A DNA stretch of 64,000 nucleotides from assembly GCF_003971235.1 (NCBI RefSeq), contig NZ_CP034661.1, positions 3,100,001 to 3,164,000 of the forward strand, given 5' to 3'. The notes under the pieces were generated by a model. The model ran no database searches, was not told the DNA's origin, and saw nothing but the letters and a program-made list of their open reading frames with translations. Both the position numbers and the translations under genes were made by a program. The DNA comes from Chryseobacterium aureum (GTDB lineage: Bacteria; Bacteroidota; Bacteroidia; Flavobacteriales; Weeksellaceae). This document shows positions 49,187 to 57,491 of this stretch, in pieces (positions within the stretch are counted from its first letter, which is position 1; every line of letters starts with the position of its first letter).

Positions 49187-50386
49187 ATGAGAAAAAAGCA
49201 TCACCATAAAAAGAAAGCGCCTTCAAAAAAGTGGTCTGCCAAGCTGCATTTGTGGCTGGGTTTATCTGTTGGGTTCATTGTATTTATAGTCTCTCTTTCA
49301 GGGACTTTATATGTTTTTAAGGATGAAATACAGAATAGCCTGCGCAAAGAAGCCATTTACCTGAAAAAAGAGGATATCGGAACAAAACCTTTACCGATTA
49401 ACCTTCTTCGTGAAAAAGTATCACTGGAGGTGAATGAAAAATATCCTGTAAGCGCTGTAGAAATTCCTTTAGACAAAAACAAGTCTTACCAGTTTGAATA
49501 CTATGATAAAAGCAAAAAGGGATGGAACTATTTTCAGCAGGTACGTATCAATAAGAAAGCTTATGTGAATCAGTATACCGGGCAAATCCTTGCTGTTTAC
49601 AATGAAAAATATGATATCTTCAATATTCTGAAATACATTCACTGGGGATTACTGCTCAACTCAGAATGGGGACCTTACACAGTAGGTATTCCAACGGTTC
49701 TGTTCATCATCATGCTGATCACCGGAATCATTTTATGGTGGCCTAAAAATAAAAATGCCAGAAAAGCACGTTTTTGGTTCAATTGGGAAAATGTAAAAAA
49801 CTGGAAGCGTAAAAACTATGATCTTCATAACATCCTGGGATTTTATGCATCATTCATTGCCTTGCTTTTAAGTGTCACAGGTATCTATTTTGCGTATCCT
49901 TATGTGAAAAATACATTCACATTGGCATTATCCGGCTCATGGGAACTTCCAAAGGAAAAAGAGAGAAAATCTCCGGATTCTCTGATGGCAAAAAATGAAG
50001 CTGTTTTTGACCTGGCTGCAGCACAAACTGAAAAACTGTACGCAAAATCATCAAGCTTCAGAATGACATTGAATGGGAAAAACAAAAAAGGAAAAGAGCT
50101 TAAGAACCTTCCGGTAACAGTTTATGGACTGGACGGAAGATACAGTGAAAGAAACATCCTGACATTCGACAAATATTCCGGAAAATTACTAGCCAACAAA
50201 CCTCATCACAACCTCAATACCGCCGAGAAATATTCCAATGCCAATTATGATATCCATACCGGATCCTACTTCGGATTCATCGGAAAAATCATCTGGTTTA
50301 TAGCCGGCCTCACATGTACATCACTCCCTGTCACCGGATTTCTGGTTTGGTGGGGAAAAAGAAAGAAAAAAGGAAAAAAAATATAA
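49187..50386 (+). CDS. PepSY-associated TM protein, probable siderophore-iron reductase (PiuB-like)
   Basis: The 399-residue protein begins MRKKHHHKKKAPSKKWSAKL, with His/Lys residues before a first TM helix (LHLWLGLSVGFIVFIVSLSG). Further TM helices lie near residues 160-185, 220-245 and 365-385, and a periplasmic PepSY region between. Conserved His-containing pieces (LHLWLGL, YIHWGLLL, YDLHNILGFYA, DIHTGS) resemble heme-binding sites of PepSY_TM ferric reductases. It sits between two TonB receptors. Its TAA overlaps the next ATG as TAATG, giving translational coupling. Confidence 0.88.
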   Translation: MRKKHHHKKKAPSKKWSAKLHLWLGLSVGFIVFIVSLSGTLYVFKDEIQNSLRKEAIYLKKEDIGTKPLPINLLREKVSLEVNEKYPVSAVEIPLDKNKSYQFEYYDKSKKGWNYFQQVRINKKAYVNQYTGQILAVYNEKYDIFNILKYIHWGLLLNSEWGPYTVGIPTVLFIIMLITGIILWWPKNKNARKARFWFNWENVKNWKRKNYDLHNILGFYASFIALLLSVTGIYFAYPYVKNTFTLALSGSWELPKEKERKSPDSLMAKNEAVFDLAAAQTEKLYAKSSSFRMTLNGKNKKGKELKNLPVTVYGLDGRYSERNILTFDKYSGKLLANKPHHNLNTAEKYSNANYDIHTGSYFGFIGKIIWFIAGLTCTSLPVTGFLVWWGKRKKKGKKI

Positions 50387-52500
50387 TGAAAAAAGTGCTT
50401 TTATCAGCTGCCTGCTTAGGTACTACTGCTGTTTTTGCCCAGGTAAAAGATACGCTACAGACTAAACATGTGGATGAGGTTGTGATGACGGCCTCCAGAA
50501 AAAAGGAAAACATCAAAGAAGTTCCGAGCTCTGTTACCATTGTAGGAGAAAAACAGATTCAATCTCAGCTGACTGTTAACTCAGATATTACAAGCATACT
50601 GCAATATACAGTTCCCAGCTTAGGAACTAATTCCGGGCAGACTTCCAACTCCGGGCAGACCTTGAGAGGGCGCCAGGTCCTGGTGCTGATTGACGGGATT
50701 CCACAGTCTACTCCACTTCGCAACGGAGCAAGAGATCTAAGGACTATCGACCCTTCAGCCATCGAAAGAATTGAGGTGATCAAAGGGGCTTCTTCCATCT
50801 ATGGTAACGGAGCAGACGGAGGAATCATCAATTATATTACAAAAAGAAACAAATCAGATAAAAAGATCTCCGGAATTTCACAGATCGGTCTTACAGGACA
50901 GCCTTACGGTGGTACTTTAGGAGTAAGAGCCAGCCAGCTTTTGTCCGGAAAGATCAATAAATTCGATTATACCCTTTCATTAGCGTACGAAAGAACAGGG
51001 TATACAAAAGATGCAGCCGGTGTTTTGATCAGCCCTACTTACAGCATTGCCAAGATGGACAATTATAACGGGTTATTGAAAATTGGCTACGATATCAACG
51101 AAAATCAAAGAATTGAAGCCTCTTACATTGGCTATTCTTCAAGATCAGACCTGAATGTAGGTTTAAAAACAGGAAAATACAGTATCACCCCTACCATTGG
51201 GGAAGGAATCGGAAAAGGATTGGAGACAACTCCGCAGGGAACTCCAAAAAACCACAATATCCGAGTGAGCTATGACAATAAGAACCTGTTTGCAGGAACT
51301 TCCCTGAATATCAATCTCTATTATCAGGATTTCAAAACCGTCTACGGATATAGTGACACCTTTTTCAATGGCGGACAGTCTAATGTCATTTCAAAGAAAG
51401 CCGGCGCACGATTCAATTTTGACACGCAGCTTTGGAACTCAGCCAGTTCTCAGGGAGAAATCATCTACGGAGCTGATATTCTGAATGATGAAACCGTACA
51501 AAAGCTGGAAGACGGGCGTTTCTGGACTCCCAATATGAACATGACCAATATTGCGCCTTTTGTACTGGCAAAAATTGACCTGTTTAAAAAATTAACCATC
51601 AAAGGGGGACTTCGCTACGAAAATATCAAAGTAAATGTAGATGACTTCAACACCCTTTCTACCCTTAAAAGTGACGGAACCTTCACCAAAAGCATTCCTG
51701 TAGCCGGCGGAAAGCTGAATTATAATGCACTCGTGGGGAATATTGGTATCCGTTATAATATTGAGCCTTATATCAATCTCTTTGGAAGCTTTTCTCAGGC
51801 CTACTCTATCAATGAGCTGGGAAGAATCCTAAGAACTTCAACTTCTGAAACAATCAAAAGCCTGGAAACAAAACCCATCATCGTTAACAATTACGAATTG
51901 GGTGCAGCAGGACAGCTTTCCGGCTGGCTTACCTATGAGCTGACTTCTTATGTGAGTACCTCCAAATTGGGAGCTTCATTCGTGCAAAGCCCAGACAGGG
52001 CATTGATGATTCAGAGGTCTCCGGAAATTGTGTACGGAGTGGAAGGATTTCTACATTTTAACCCGGCAAACTGGATTCAGTTTGGAGGAAGCTACAGCTG
52101 GATGGAAGGAATCACTTCTGTAAAAGATGACGGTGATTATTCTACCAAAATCAACAACAGCAGAATTTCCGCGCCTAAAGTATTGGCTTACGTGCAGACA
52201 AGACCGATCCCTGCTCTGTCTGTAGGGCTGGATATGCTTCATTCTTTCAAGCAAAACAGATTTGAGCCCAATGCTAAAACAGGATTATATGCTTATGGTG
52301 AAGGATATGTTCCTGAATATACTGTTTTCAATTTCAAATCAAGCTATGAAGTCAATAACAACTGGAGACTGTCATTAGGTATAGAAAACCTTTTCAATAA
52401 GGTGTATCAGCCTGCTATTTCCTGGTGGACAGCAAGAGACAGTGATTTTACAAATGCTCTTGGAATGCGCGGAACATTCATGATAGAATATAAATTTTAA
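50386..52500 (+). CDS. TonB-dependent receptor (siderophore type)
   Basis: The protein has about 704 residues starting MKKVLLSAACLGTTAVFAQV (signal peptide), then VDEVVMTASRKKENIKEVPS, plug motifs GQTLRGRQVLVLIDGIPQST and RIEVIKGASSIYGNGADGG, and a C-terminal MIEYKF typical of barrels. The plug belongs to the FepA/FyuA/colicin-receptor class. The frame is open from 50314, but the ATG at 50386 overlaps the upstream PepSY stop (TAATG) and begins the signal peptide. It is followed by a second PepSY gene with its own -7 box. Confidence 0.92.
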   Translation: MKKVLLSAACLGTTAVFAQVKDTLQTKHVDEVVMTASRKKENIKEVPSSVTIVGEKQIQSQLTVNSDITSILQYTVPSLGTNSGQTSNSGQTLRGRQVLVLIDGIPQSTPLRNGARDLRTIDPSAIERIEVIKGASSIYGNGADGGIINYITKRNKSDKKISGISQIGLTGQPYGGTLGVRASQLLSGKINKFDYTLSLAYERTGYTKDAAGVLISPTYSIAKMDNYNGLLKIGYDINENQRIEASYIGYSSRSDLNVGLKTGKYSITPTIGEGIGKGLETTPQGTPKNHNIRVSYDNKNLFAGTSLNINLYYQDFKTVYGYSDTFFNGGQSNVISKKAGARFNFDTQLWNSASSQGEIIYGADILNDETVQKLEDGRFWTPNMNMTNIAPFVLAKIDLFKKLTIKGGLRYENIKVNVDDFNTLSTLKSDGTFTKSIPVAGGKLNYNALVGNIGIRYNIEPYINLFGSFSQAYSINELGRILRTSTSETIKSLETKPIIVNNYELGAAGQLSGWLTYELTSYVSTSKLGASFVQSPDRALMIQRSPEIVYGVEGFLHFNPANWIQFGGSYSWMEGITSVKDDGDYSTKINNSRISAPKVLAYVQTRPIPALSVGLDMLHSFKQNRFEPNAKTGLYAYGEGYVPEYTVFNFKSSYEVNNNWRLSLGIENLFNKVYQPAISWWTARDSDFTNALGMRGTFMIEYKF

Positions 52501-52524
52501 TTAATCCAAATAAAAAGTAAAGTA

Positions 52525-52532
52525 TATCTTTG
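52525..52532 (+). promoter_or_regulatory. -7 box of the second PepSY gene
   Basis: TATCTTTG followed by CT, 18 nt before the ATG at 52551. It overlaps the alternative TTG start at 52530, supporting the ATG at 52551. Confidence 0.5.
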
Positions 52533-52550
52533 CTTTACTTTTACCTGCCT

Positions 52551-53762
52551 ATGAAGAAAAAACATCATCATAAAAAGAAACCCGGCTTTTTTAAAAAATG
52601 GTCTGCCAAGCTGCATCTCTGGTTCGGACTGGGAATTGGCTTTCTGATCTTTATCATCTCTATTACCGGAGCATTATATGTTTTTAAAGATGAAGTGGAA
52701 AACATAACCCGTAAAGATGTTATTTATCATCATGAACAGAATATCGGACAGAAACAGGTTCTTCCTATCAGAGTAATGGAGAAAGCGGTGGCGGAACAGG
52801 TACAAGAAAAATATCCGATCCATTGGGTCAATGTTCCTATCGACAAAAAAATGTCTTACATGTTCTTCTGGTATGAGCATAATACGGATGCCTGGAATTA
52901 TTTTGATGAATTTCCTATCTATAAGCAAGCCTATGTAAACCCATACACCGGAAAAGTACTGAGAGTGTATGATGAGAAAAACGGCTTCTTCAATATTGTA
53001 AAGATGATCCACTGGAGCTACCTTCTGAAGCAGGACTGGGGAACGTATGTAGTGGGAATTCCTGTTATTATTTTTATCATTATGCTGATTTCAGGAATTA
53101 TTCTGTGGTGGCCAAAGAACAAAGCAGCCAGAAAGCAGCGTTTTGCCTTTAAATGGAAAAATATTAAAAGCTGGAAACGAAAAAACTATGATCTTCATAA
53201 CGTACTGGGGTTTTATGCCTCAATTTTTGCTTTAATATTCTCTATTACAGGACTTTTCTATGCGTTTTTCGTGGTTCAGGCCATGATCTATGTAGTATTT
53301 TCCGGCGGAGAAACAAAGTATCCTGACTTCTCACATATTAAAACAAAAGCTCCCGTTGAGCTGAGAACAGAAGGTACACTGGACAAAATCATCAATACAG
53401 TTCAGGCCAAATATCCTGATTCTTATGGTTTTGCTATAGATTTGGGACATCCGCATATGGATGATCATGAACACCCTAACTTTGAGGTGTATGTAAAACA
53501 CCTTTCTTATTCTTATCATAAAAGCAGCAGCTTGATCTTTGATGAAAACTCAGGAGAGCTTCTTCACACCCATGATCCGAAGGATAAAAACTTTGGAGAA
53601 AAGGTGGTGAGCGCCAATTATGATATTCATGTGGGCTCTATTTTAGGACTTCCTACCAAAATCATTGCATTTGTTGTAAGTATCATCTGTGCCTCTCTTC
53701 CGGTAACCGGATTTATGATCTGGTGGGGAAGAAAAAAGAAAAAAACGGTAAAAACTGTTTAA
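52551..53762 (+). CDS. PepSY-associated TM protein, paralogue of the gene at 49187
   Basis: The protein has about 403 residues and begins MKKKHHHKKKPGFFKKWSAK. It matches its upstream paralogue through most of its length: LYVFKDE, WWPKNK, KSWKRKNYDLHNVLGFYAS, NYDIHVGS and LPVTGFMIWWG. The same TM and His pattern suggests a heme-containing inner-membrane ferric-siderophore reductase. Its periplasmic domain carries an extra His/Asp-rich patch (GHPHMDDHEHPNFEVY) not seen in the paralogue. With the preceding receptor it forms the second receptor/PepSY pair. Confidence 0.88.
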   Translation: MKKKHHHKKKPGFFKKWSAKLHLWFGLGIGFLIFIISITGALYVFKDEVENITRKDVIYHHEQNIGQKQVLPIRVMEKAVAEQVQEKYPIHWVNVPIDKKMSYMFFWYEHNTDAWNYFDEFPIYKQAYVNPYTGKVLRVYDEKNGFFNIVKMIHWSYLLKQDWGTYVVGIPVIIFIIMLISGIILWWPKNKAARKQRFAFKWKNIKSWKRKNYDLHNVLGFYASIFALIFSITGLFYAFFVVQAMIYVVFSGGETKYPDFSHIKTKAPVELRTEGTLDKIINTVQAKYPDSYGFAIDLGHPHMDDHEHPNFEVYVKHLSYSYHKSSSLIFDENSGELLHTHDPKDKNFGEKVVSANYDIHVGSILGLPTKIIAFVVSIICASLPVTGFMIWWGRKKKKTVKTV

Positions 53763-53841
53763 CATATTAAATAAAACGGAGTTATTCGTCTATTAATACA
53801 ATCTTTTTTATAATTTTAGCCCCTAGAATTTAATAATAGAA

Positions 53842-54810
53842 ATGTCATTAATAGATTTATCAAAACAAGTTGCCCTTGGAGTTGACATCGGCGGAACCAA
53901 TACTAAATTCGGAATCGTGAACCACCGTGGTGAAGTTCTGGATAAAGGAAATCTGAGAACGGATGCCTATGACAAAGTGGAAGATTTCATCGATGCCTTA
54001 TATGAACATGTTCATCCTATGATGGAAAAGTACGGTACTGAAGCACATTTCGATGGAATCGGAGTAGGCGCACCGAACGCCAATTATTACAAAGGAACCA
54101 TAGAGCTCGCTCCAAACCTTCCCTGGAAAGGTGTTATTCCTTTCGCCGAACTGATGAGGGCAAAATTCGGACTGCCTTGTACGGTGACCAATGACGCGAA
54201 TGCTGCAGCATTGGGAGAAATGCTTTTCGGAGCCGCAAGAGGAATGAAAGATTTCATCATGATCACTCTGGGAACGGGAGTAGGCAGCGGAATTATTGCT
54301 AACGGAAGTTTAATCTATGGACATGACGGATTTGCCGGAGAATTGGGACATACGATTGTAAAACCTGGTGGTAGAAAACACTGGAGTACAGGCTCTGAAG
54401 GAAGTCTGGAAGCCTATGCCTCTGCTACGGGAATTACTATTACAGCAAAGAAAATGAGAGCTGAATTTCCGGAATCTATGCTGAACCAATACCCTGAAGA
54501 TGCCATCAATTCTAAGACCGTATACGAATGTGCTGTTAAAGAAGATCCAATTGCGATTGAGGTTTTCAGATATACAGGTCAGAAGCTGGGTGAGGCGTTG
54601 GCTAATTTCGTTATGTTCTCTTCCCCTGAAGCGATTCTTCTTTTCGGAGGAGTCATTAAGGCCGGCGATTTTATTTTAAAGCCTGCCAAGCTTCATATGG
54701 AAAGAAACCTTCTTCCGATTTTCAGAAATAAAGTAAAATTGGTTTTCAGTGAGCTGGACGAAGCAGATGCAGCAATTCTTGGAGCAAGTGCTTTGGTTTG
54801 GGAAAAATAA
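53842..54810 (+). CDS. ROK family sugar kinase (glucokinase-like) lacking the zinc cysteines
   Basis: The 322-residue protein has the N-terminal phosphate-binding motif GVDIGGTNTKFGIV (13-26), catalytic NDANAAALGE (Asp118), and ITLGTGVGSGII (141-152). The ROK zinc motif CxCGxxGCxE is replaced by WSTGSEGSLE (181-190): all three cysteines are changed, while the histidine ligand (GELGH170) remains. ROK enzymes of this type usually phosphorylate glucose or N-acetyl-sugars with ATP. The fold and catalytic Asp are intact, so activity is expected, with a different structural support of the sugar-binding loop. A weak terminator follows (54835-54862). Confidence 0.88.
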   Translation: MSLIDLSKQVALGVDIGGTNTKFGIVNHRGEVLDKGNLRTDAYDKVEDFIDALYEHVHPMMEKYGTEAHFDGIGVGAPNANYYKGTIELAPNLPWKGVIPFAELMRAKFGLPCTVTNDANAAALGEMLFGAARGMKDFIMITLGTGVGSGIIANGSLIYGHDGFAGELGHTIVKPGGRKHWSTGSEGSLEAYASATGITITAKKMRAEFPESMLNQYPEDAINSKTVYECAVKEDPIAIEVFRYTGQKLGEALANFVMFSSPEAILLFGGVIKAGDFILKPAKLHMERNLLPIFRNKVKLVFSELDEADAAILGASALVWEK

Positions 54811-54834
54811 CTGAACCCCTTTTTTAAACAATAT

Positions 54835-54865
54835 AAAGCATCCTTTTTAGGGTGCTTTTGTTTTT
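54835..54865 (+). terminator. Intrinsic terminator of the ROK kinase gene
   Basis: AAAGCA-CC pairs with GG-TGCTTT with one bulged T, followed by TGTTTTT. Confidence 0.65.
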
Positions 54866-55083
54866 CCCACCGATTGTGCAGATTTTCACAGATGATTATG
54901 TTGTAGCTTTCTTGTGTTTTATTTGTGAAAATATTGGTGTTATTTGTGTTTAAAATAGTTGTTATCGTTATTATTGTAAAGTGTTTTCTTTTTCCCACAG
55001 ATCGCACAGATTTTCACAGATGATTATGTTATAGTTTTCTTGTGCTTATTTGTGAAAGTATTCGTGTTATTGGTGTTTAAAAT
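54861..55083. repeat. Tandem pair of about 95-bp direct repeats
   Basis: Copy 1 (54861-54956) and copy 2 (54989-55083) share blocks such as GATTTTCACAGATGATTATG and the series TTTGTGAAA...TTATT-GTGTTTAAAAT, with scattered differences. They are separated by about 32 bp, giving a 128-bp period. No ORF is seen. The whole gap 54866-55312 carries only these repeats and the 37-bp repeat. Confidence 0.75.
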
Positions 55084-55116
55084 TAAAATGGGAGAATATT
55101 ATTCATCCTAACTGAG

Positions 55117-55153
55117 ATGCTTCGACTCCGCTCAGCATGACACCGCTAATACT
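55117..55153 (+). repeat. 37-bp intergenic repeat, copy 2
   Basis: Same sequence as 36176-36212 except for one C/T difference. The core is CTTCGACTCCGCTCAGCATG, of a kind I recall as common in intergenic DNA of Flavobacteriia. Confidence 0.8.
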
Positions 55154-55312
55154 ACATGCTTTAAAAGACTGTTGACATTATCTCTTTCATCTTAAGCTCT
55201 TATATTCATCTATAAAAAAGCTTTATAATCGATTTGAAAATCATTTGTCGCATCTATCACTACAATTTAAGTTTACGACATAAAAATCATGTTCAAATGA
55301 AAAACTTTTTCC

Positions 55313-55320
55313 TATTTTTG
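55313..55320 (+). promoter_or_regulatory. -7 box of msrA
   Basis: TATTTTTG matches TAnnTTTG, about 53 nt upstream of the ATG at 55374. Confidence 0.5.
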
Positions 55321-55373
55321 ATAAGCTTTTCCAAGATAAAGGGAGAGAAAATAAAATAATATAATTACCAACA

Positions 55374-55928
55374 ATGGACAACAATAATTTTGAACAGATC
55401 ACTTTCGGAGGTGGATGCTTCTGGTGTGTAGAAAGCTGTTTCAATATGCTGAAAGGGGTACAGTCTGCTATTTCAGGATATTCGGGAGGTCACAAAGATA
55501 ATCCTACTTATCAGGAAGTCTGTACTGGAGAAACAGGACATGCAGAAGTGGTACAGATCACTTATGATCCGGCGGTTATTTCTTATGAACAGCTAATGGA
55601 TGTATTTTTCTTTCTTCATGATCCAACCCAGCTAAACAGACAGGGAAATGATATCGGCACCCAATATCGTTCTGTCATTTATTATAAAGATGATGCTGAG
55701 AAAGCTAAAGCTGAACAAGCCATCAAAGTATCTCAGGAGTCAGGAAGATGGGCTGGAACTTATGTAACAGAATTAACTCCATTCGACAAGTTCTGGGCAG
55801 CAGAACAATATCATCAGGGATATTACAATGAGAACCCTACACAGCCTTATTGCAGCGCTGTAGTAGGCCCTAAGATCCAGAAATTCAAAAAGCATTTCGG
55901 GGAACTGGGAATGCTGAACGCAGAATAA
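55374..55928 (+). CDS. msrA: Peptide-methionine (S)-S-oxide reductase
   Basis: The 184-residue protein has the MsrA active site GGGCFWCVES (catalytic Cys15, second Cys18), GYSGGHKDNPTYQEVCTGETGHAEVVQ and DIGTQYRSVIYY. It repairs oxidised methionine in proteins with thioredoxin. Length is typical for MsrA without an MsrB fusion. A hairpin with T-run (about 56006-56036) lies 80 bp downstream. Confidence 0.96.
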   Translation: MDNNNFEQITFGGGCFWCVESCFNMLKGVQSAISGYSGGHKDNPTYQEVCTGETGHAEVVQITYDPAVISYEQLMDVFFFLHDPTQLNRQGNDIGTQYRSVIYYKDDAEKAKAEQAIKVSQESGRWAGTYVTELTPFDKFWAAEQYHQGYYNENPTQPYCSAVVGPKIQKFKKHFGELGMLNAE

Positions 55929-56005
55929 AATATAATGCTTTTATTTGACTCAGGCAGATTGCTAGTATGTTGAATATCATTTAATAAAAAATATAAACAG
56001 ACATC

Positions 56006-56036
56006 AGAAGCGAGGAGGAAATCTCTTCGCTTTTTG
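56006..56036 (+). terminator. Probable terminator downstream of msrA
   Basis: AGCGAGGA pairs with TCTTCGCT (one wobble) across a short loop, followed by TTTTT. Confidence 0.6.
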
Positions 56037-56046
56037 CTTGCGCAAA

Positions 56047-56217
56047 ATGATAGGGTCTCAAAAAATTGTTTTACCCGTTGAGGAGTTCAGAATTTCTTTA
56101 ACGAGTACCGGAAAGAAATGGTATAGATACAGGTTTTTGTACGAAGAAAATGAAGATAAAAGAAACAGCAGAAGAGTATTTATTCATCTTAATATAAGAA
56201 GGAGAATACCGGTATAG
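56047..56217 (+). CDS. Possible small basic protein (56 aa)
   Basis: An open frame from the ATG at 56047 to the TAG at 56215-56217 encodes MIGSQKIVLPVEEFRISLTS and continues with an aromatic and Arg-rich part. It lies just after the msrA terminator with no clear promoter. I recognise no family. It may be a real small gene or the leftover of one; the convergent gene at 56257 begins 40 bp beyond. Confidence 0.3.
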   Translation: MIGSQKIVLPVEEFRISLTSTGKKWYRYRFLYEENEDKRNSRRVFIHLNIRRRIPV

Positions 56218-56256
56218 AGAGGAAATTGTTTTAATTGTACTCATTGCCCAAGAAGC

Positions 56257-57108
56257 TCATTCCGGCTTGGTGAGCTCAGGTTTTTCTCCGGAATATTTCA
56301 TGATGATGTATTTCGTTGCCTTTCTTAATTCTTTTTTATTTTCCGGATCAATCCCGTCCATTGTGAAGAACTCGACTCTTCCATTAACCTTTGAATACCA
56401 TGTTTTGCCTTCAGAATTTTCAACAGTCATGGTATCCTTTCTTGTTATTCTTTTAAAAAACCTGATCTGATGCTCGTTCCTGGCAACCACTTCAAAATCA
56501 GGGCCTATATAACTGCTGTCTGTTTCCACAAACTTTTCTCCGTTCCAATACATATAGTTCTTATCCGGATGCATGAAAGACAGTATCCCGGACGTATTTT
56601 CCTTTCCGTTTTTCTCATAAGATTTATTTGAAAAAACAATTCCTCCTGTAACCAGCAGTGCTACGAAAACAAACTCTATGACACCTAATCCGTTTTTTTT
56701 TACAAAATCCGGGACATTAAAATTGGAGTTATTCGATATTTTTATAATAATCTGAAAAATTTTCTCAGGCATGGAAATCTCTTCCCCGTCTAATAGAAAC
56801 CTGACTGATGTAGTACTGTCACCCTCCTTTTCTATTTTTTTTTCAAAAGTATGGTTGAAATCTTTGAAACTGGCATAACCAATGTATTGGCTTAGCTTAT
56901 CAAGACGATCAGGATTAATATTCACTTCTTTATCATTCTCTAAAAAAGCTTCATAATATCTGATGAAAGTTTTATCTGAAATAATATAATTCAGATGTTC
57001 TTCGAAATAAGTCCACAAATAGGATGCTATTCCACTCTTTGTATCTCTCCCGGATTCTTTTTTAGCTTGTTCGAATACTTCCTGAATCAGTAGTTTTCTC
57101 TTGGACAT
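56257..57108 (-). CDS. Membrane protein with cytosolic helical N-domain, controlled by the TTACGG palindrome promoter
   Basis: A 283-residue protein I do not recognise as a named family. Residues 1-90 are charged and helical (KRKLLIQEVFEQAKKESGRD, then SDKTFIRYYEAFLENDKE); one TM helix covers about 141-159 (LGVIEFVFVALLVTGGIVF); the C-terminal 120 residues are beta-rich with YMYWNGEKFVETDSSY and PDFEVVARNEHQIRFFKRIT. The layout is cytosolic domain, TM, external domain. Its promoter holds a perfect palindrome (57158-57179) shared with two other promoters of this locus, so it is probably controlled by the adjacent kinase/regulator pair. Confidence 0.72.
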   Translation of the reverse strand: MSKRKLLIQEVFEQAKKESGRDTKSGIASYLWTYFEEHLNYIISDKTFIRYYEAFLENDKEVNINPDRLDKLSQYIGYASFKDFNHTFEKKIEKEGDSTTSVRFLLDGEEISMPEKIFQIIIKISNNSNFNVPDFVKKNGLGVIEFVFVALLVTGGIVFSNKSYEKNGKENTSGILSFMHPDKNYMYWNGEKFVETDSSYIGPDFEVVARNEHQIRFFKRITRKDTMTVENSEGKTWYSKVNGRVEFFTMDGIDPENKKELRKATKYIIMKYSGEKPELTKPE

Positions 57109-57131
57109 AATTAGTTATTAAAAAGCAATTA

Positions 57132-57179
57132 CAAAATAGGTGATTTTCTGCCGTGTCGCATTACGGTTTTCCGTAATGC
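57132..57179 (-). promoter_or_regulatory. Palindromic operator (site 1) and -7 region of the 56257 gene
   Basis: GCATTACGG-N4-CCGTAATGC (57158-57179) is a perfect 9-bp palindrome. Reading on the minus strand, 21 bp follow the CCGTAA before the octamer CTATTTTG (57132-57139), which keeps the TTTG of the -7 box. No -33 TTG is present. This spacing is identical to sites 2 and 3. Confidence 0.7.
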
Positions 57180-57491
57180 ATTTTTGTCCACTTATTGTCT
57201 ATCGATGTCCATATTTTGTCTAACACTTACCTTCCTTTCTTTACCATCTTTGCCATAACAAAATCAGTGATTAACAAAACATTAGAAAACACATCAACAA
57301 AACTGATTTTAAAAATCGCCAGATAAAACGGAGGAGAACTCCGGGTTGGGAAGCAGAGGTTTCTCTTCCGTTTTTGATGGTTCACTTCCCAAAAAATTAA
57401 GAAGCGCTTCGAAATTTTAATCGTGTACAGCCCGAGATAAAAATATCACGGGAGGAGGAAAAACAGTTTCAACTTCAAAAATTTTAAGGAA
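57180..57491. other. Intergenic stretch upstream of the small secreted peptide gene
   Basis: About 310 bp. It contains a near-match to a -7 box (CATCTTTG, 57245-57252) and a long hairpin (57325-57338 with 57361-57374, one wobble) followed by GTTTTTG, which could be an attenuator or terminator in the peptide mRNA leader. Nothing coding is seen on either strand. Confidence 0.4.

Noticed and set aside
54693..55007. 104-codon frame antisense to the ROK gene end and the direct repeats
   Set aside because: It is half antisense to a solid gene and half inside the repeated DNA; the translation is low-complexity (ITIITTILNTNNT).
54861..55083. Direct repeats considered as a short CRISPR-like array
   Set aside because: There are only two copies of about 95 bp with internal divergence and one spacer of about 32 bp; repeat length and degeneracy do not fit.
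57180..57379. Second small RNA candidate with a hairpin at 57325-57379
   Set aside because: The upstream -7 match (CATCTTTG) is imperfect and no -33 is seen; a leader or attenuator of the peptide gene is as likely, so it is only noted in the intergenic entry.
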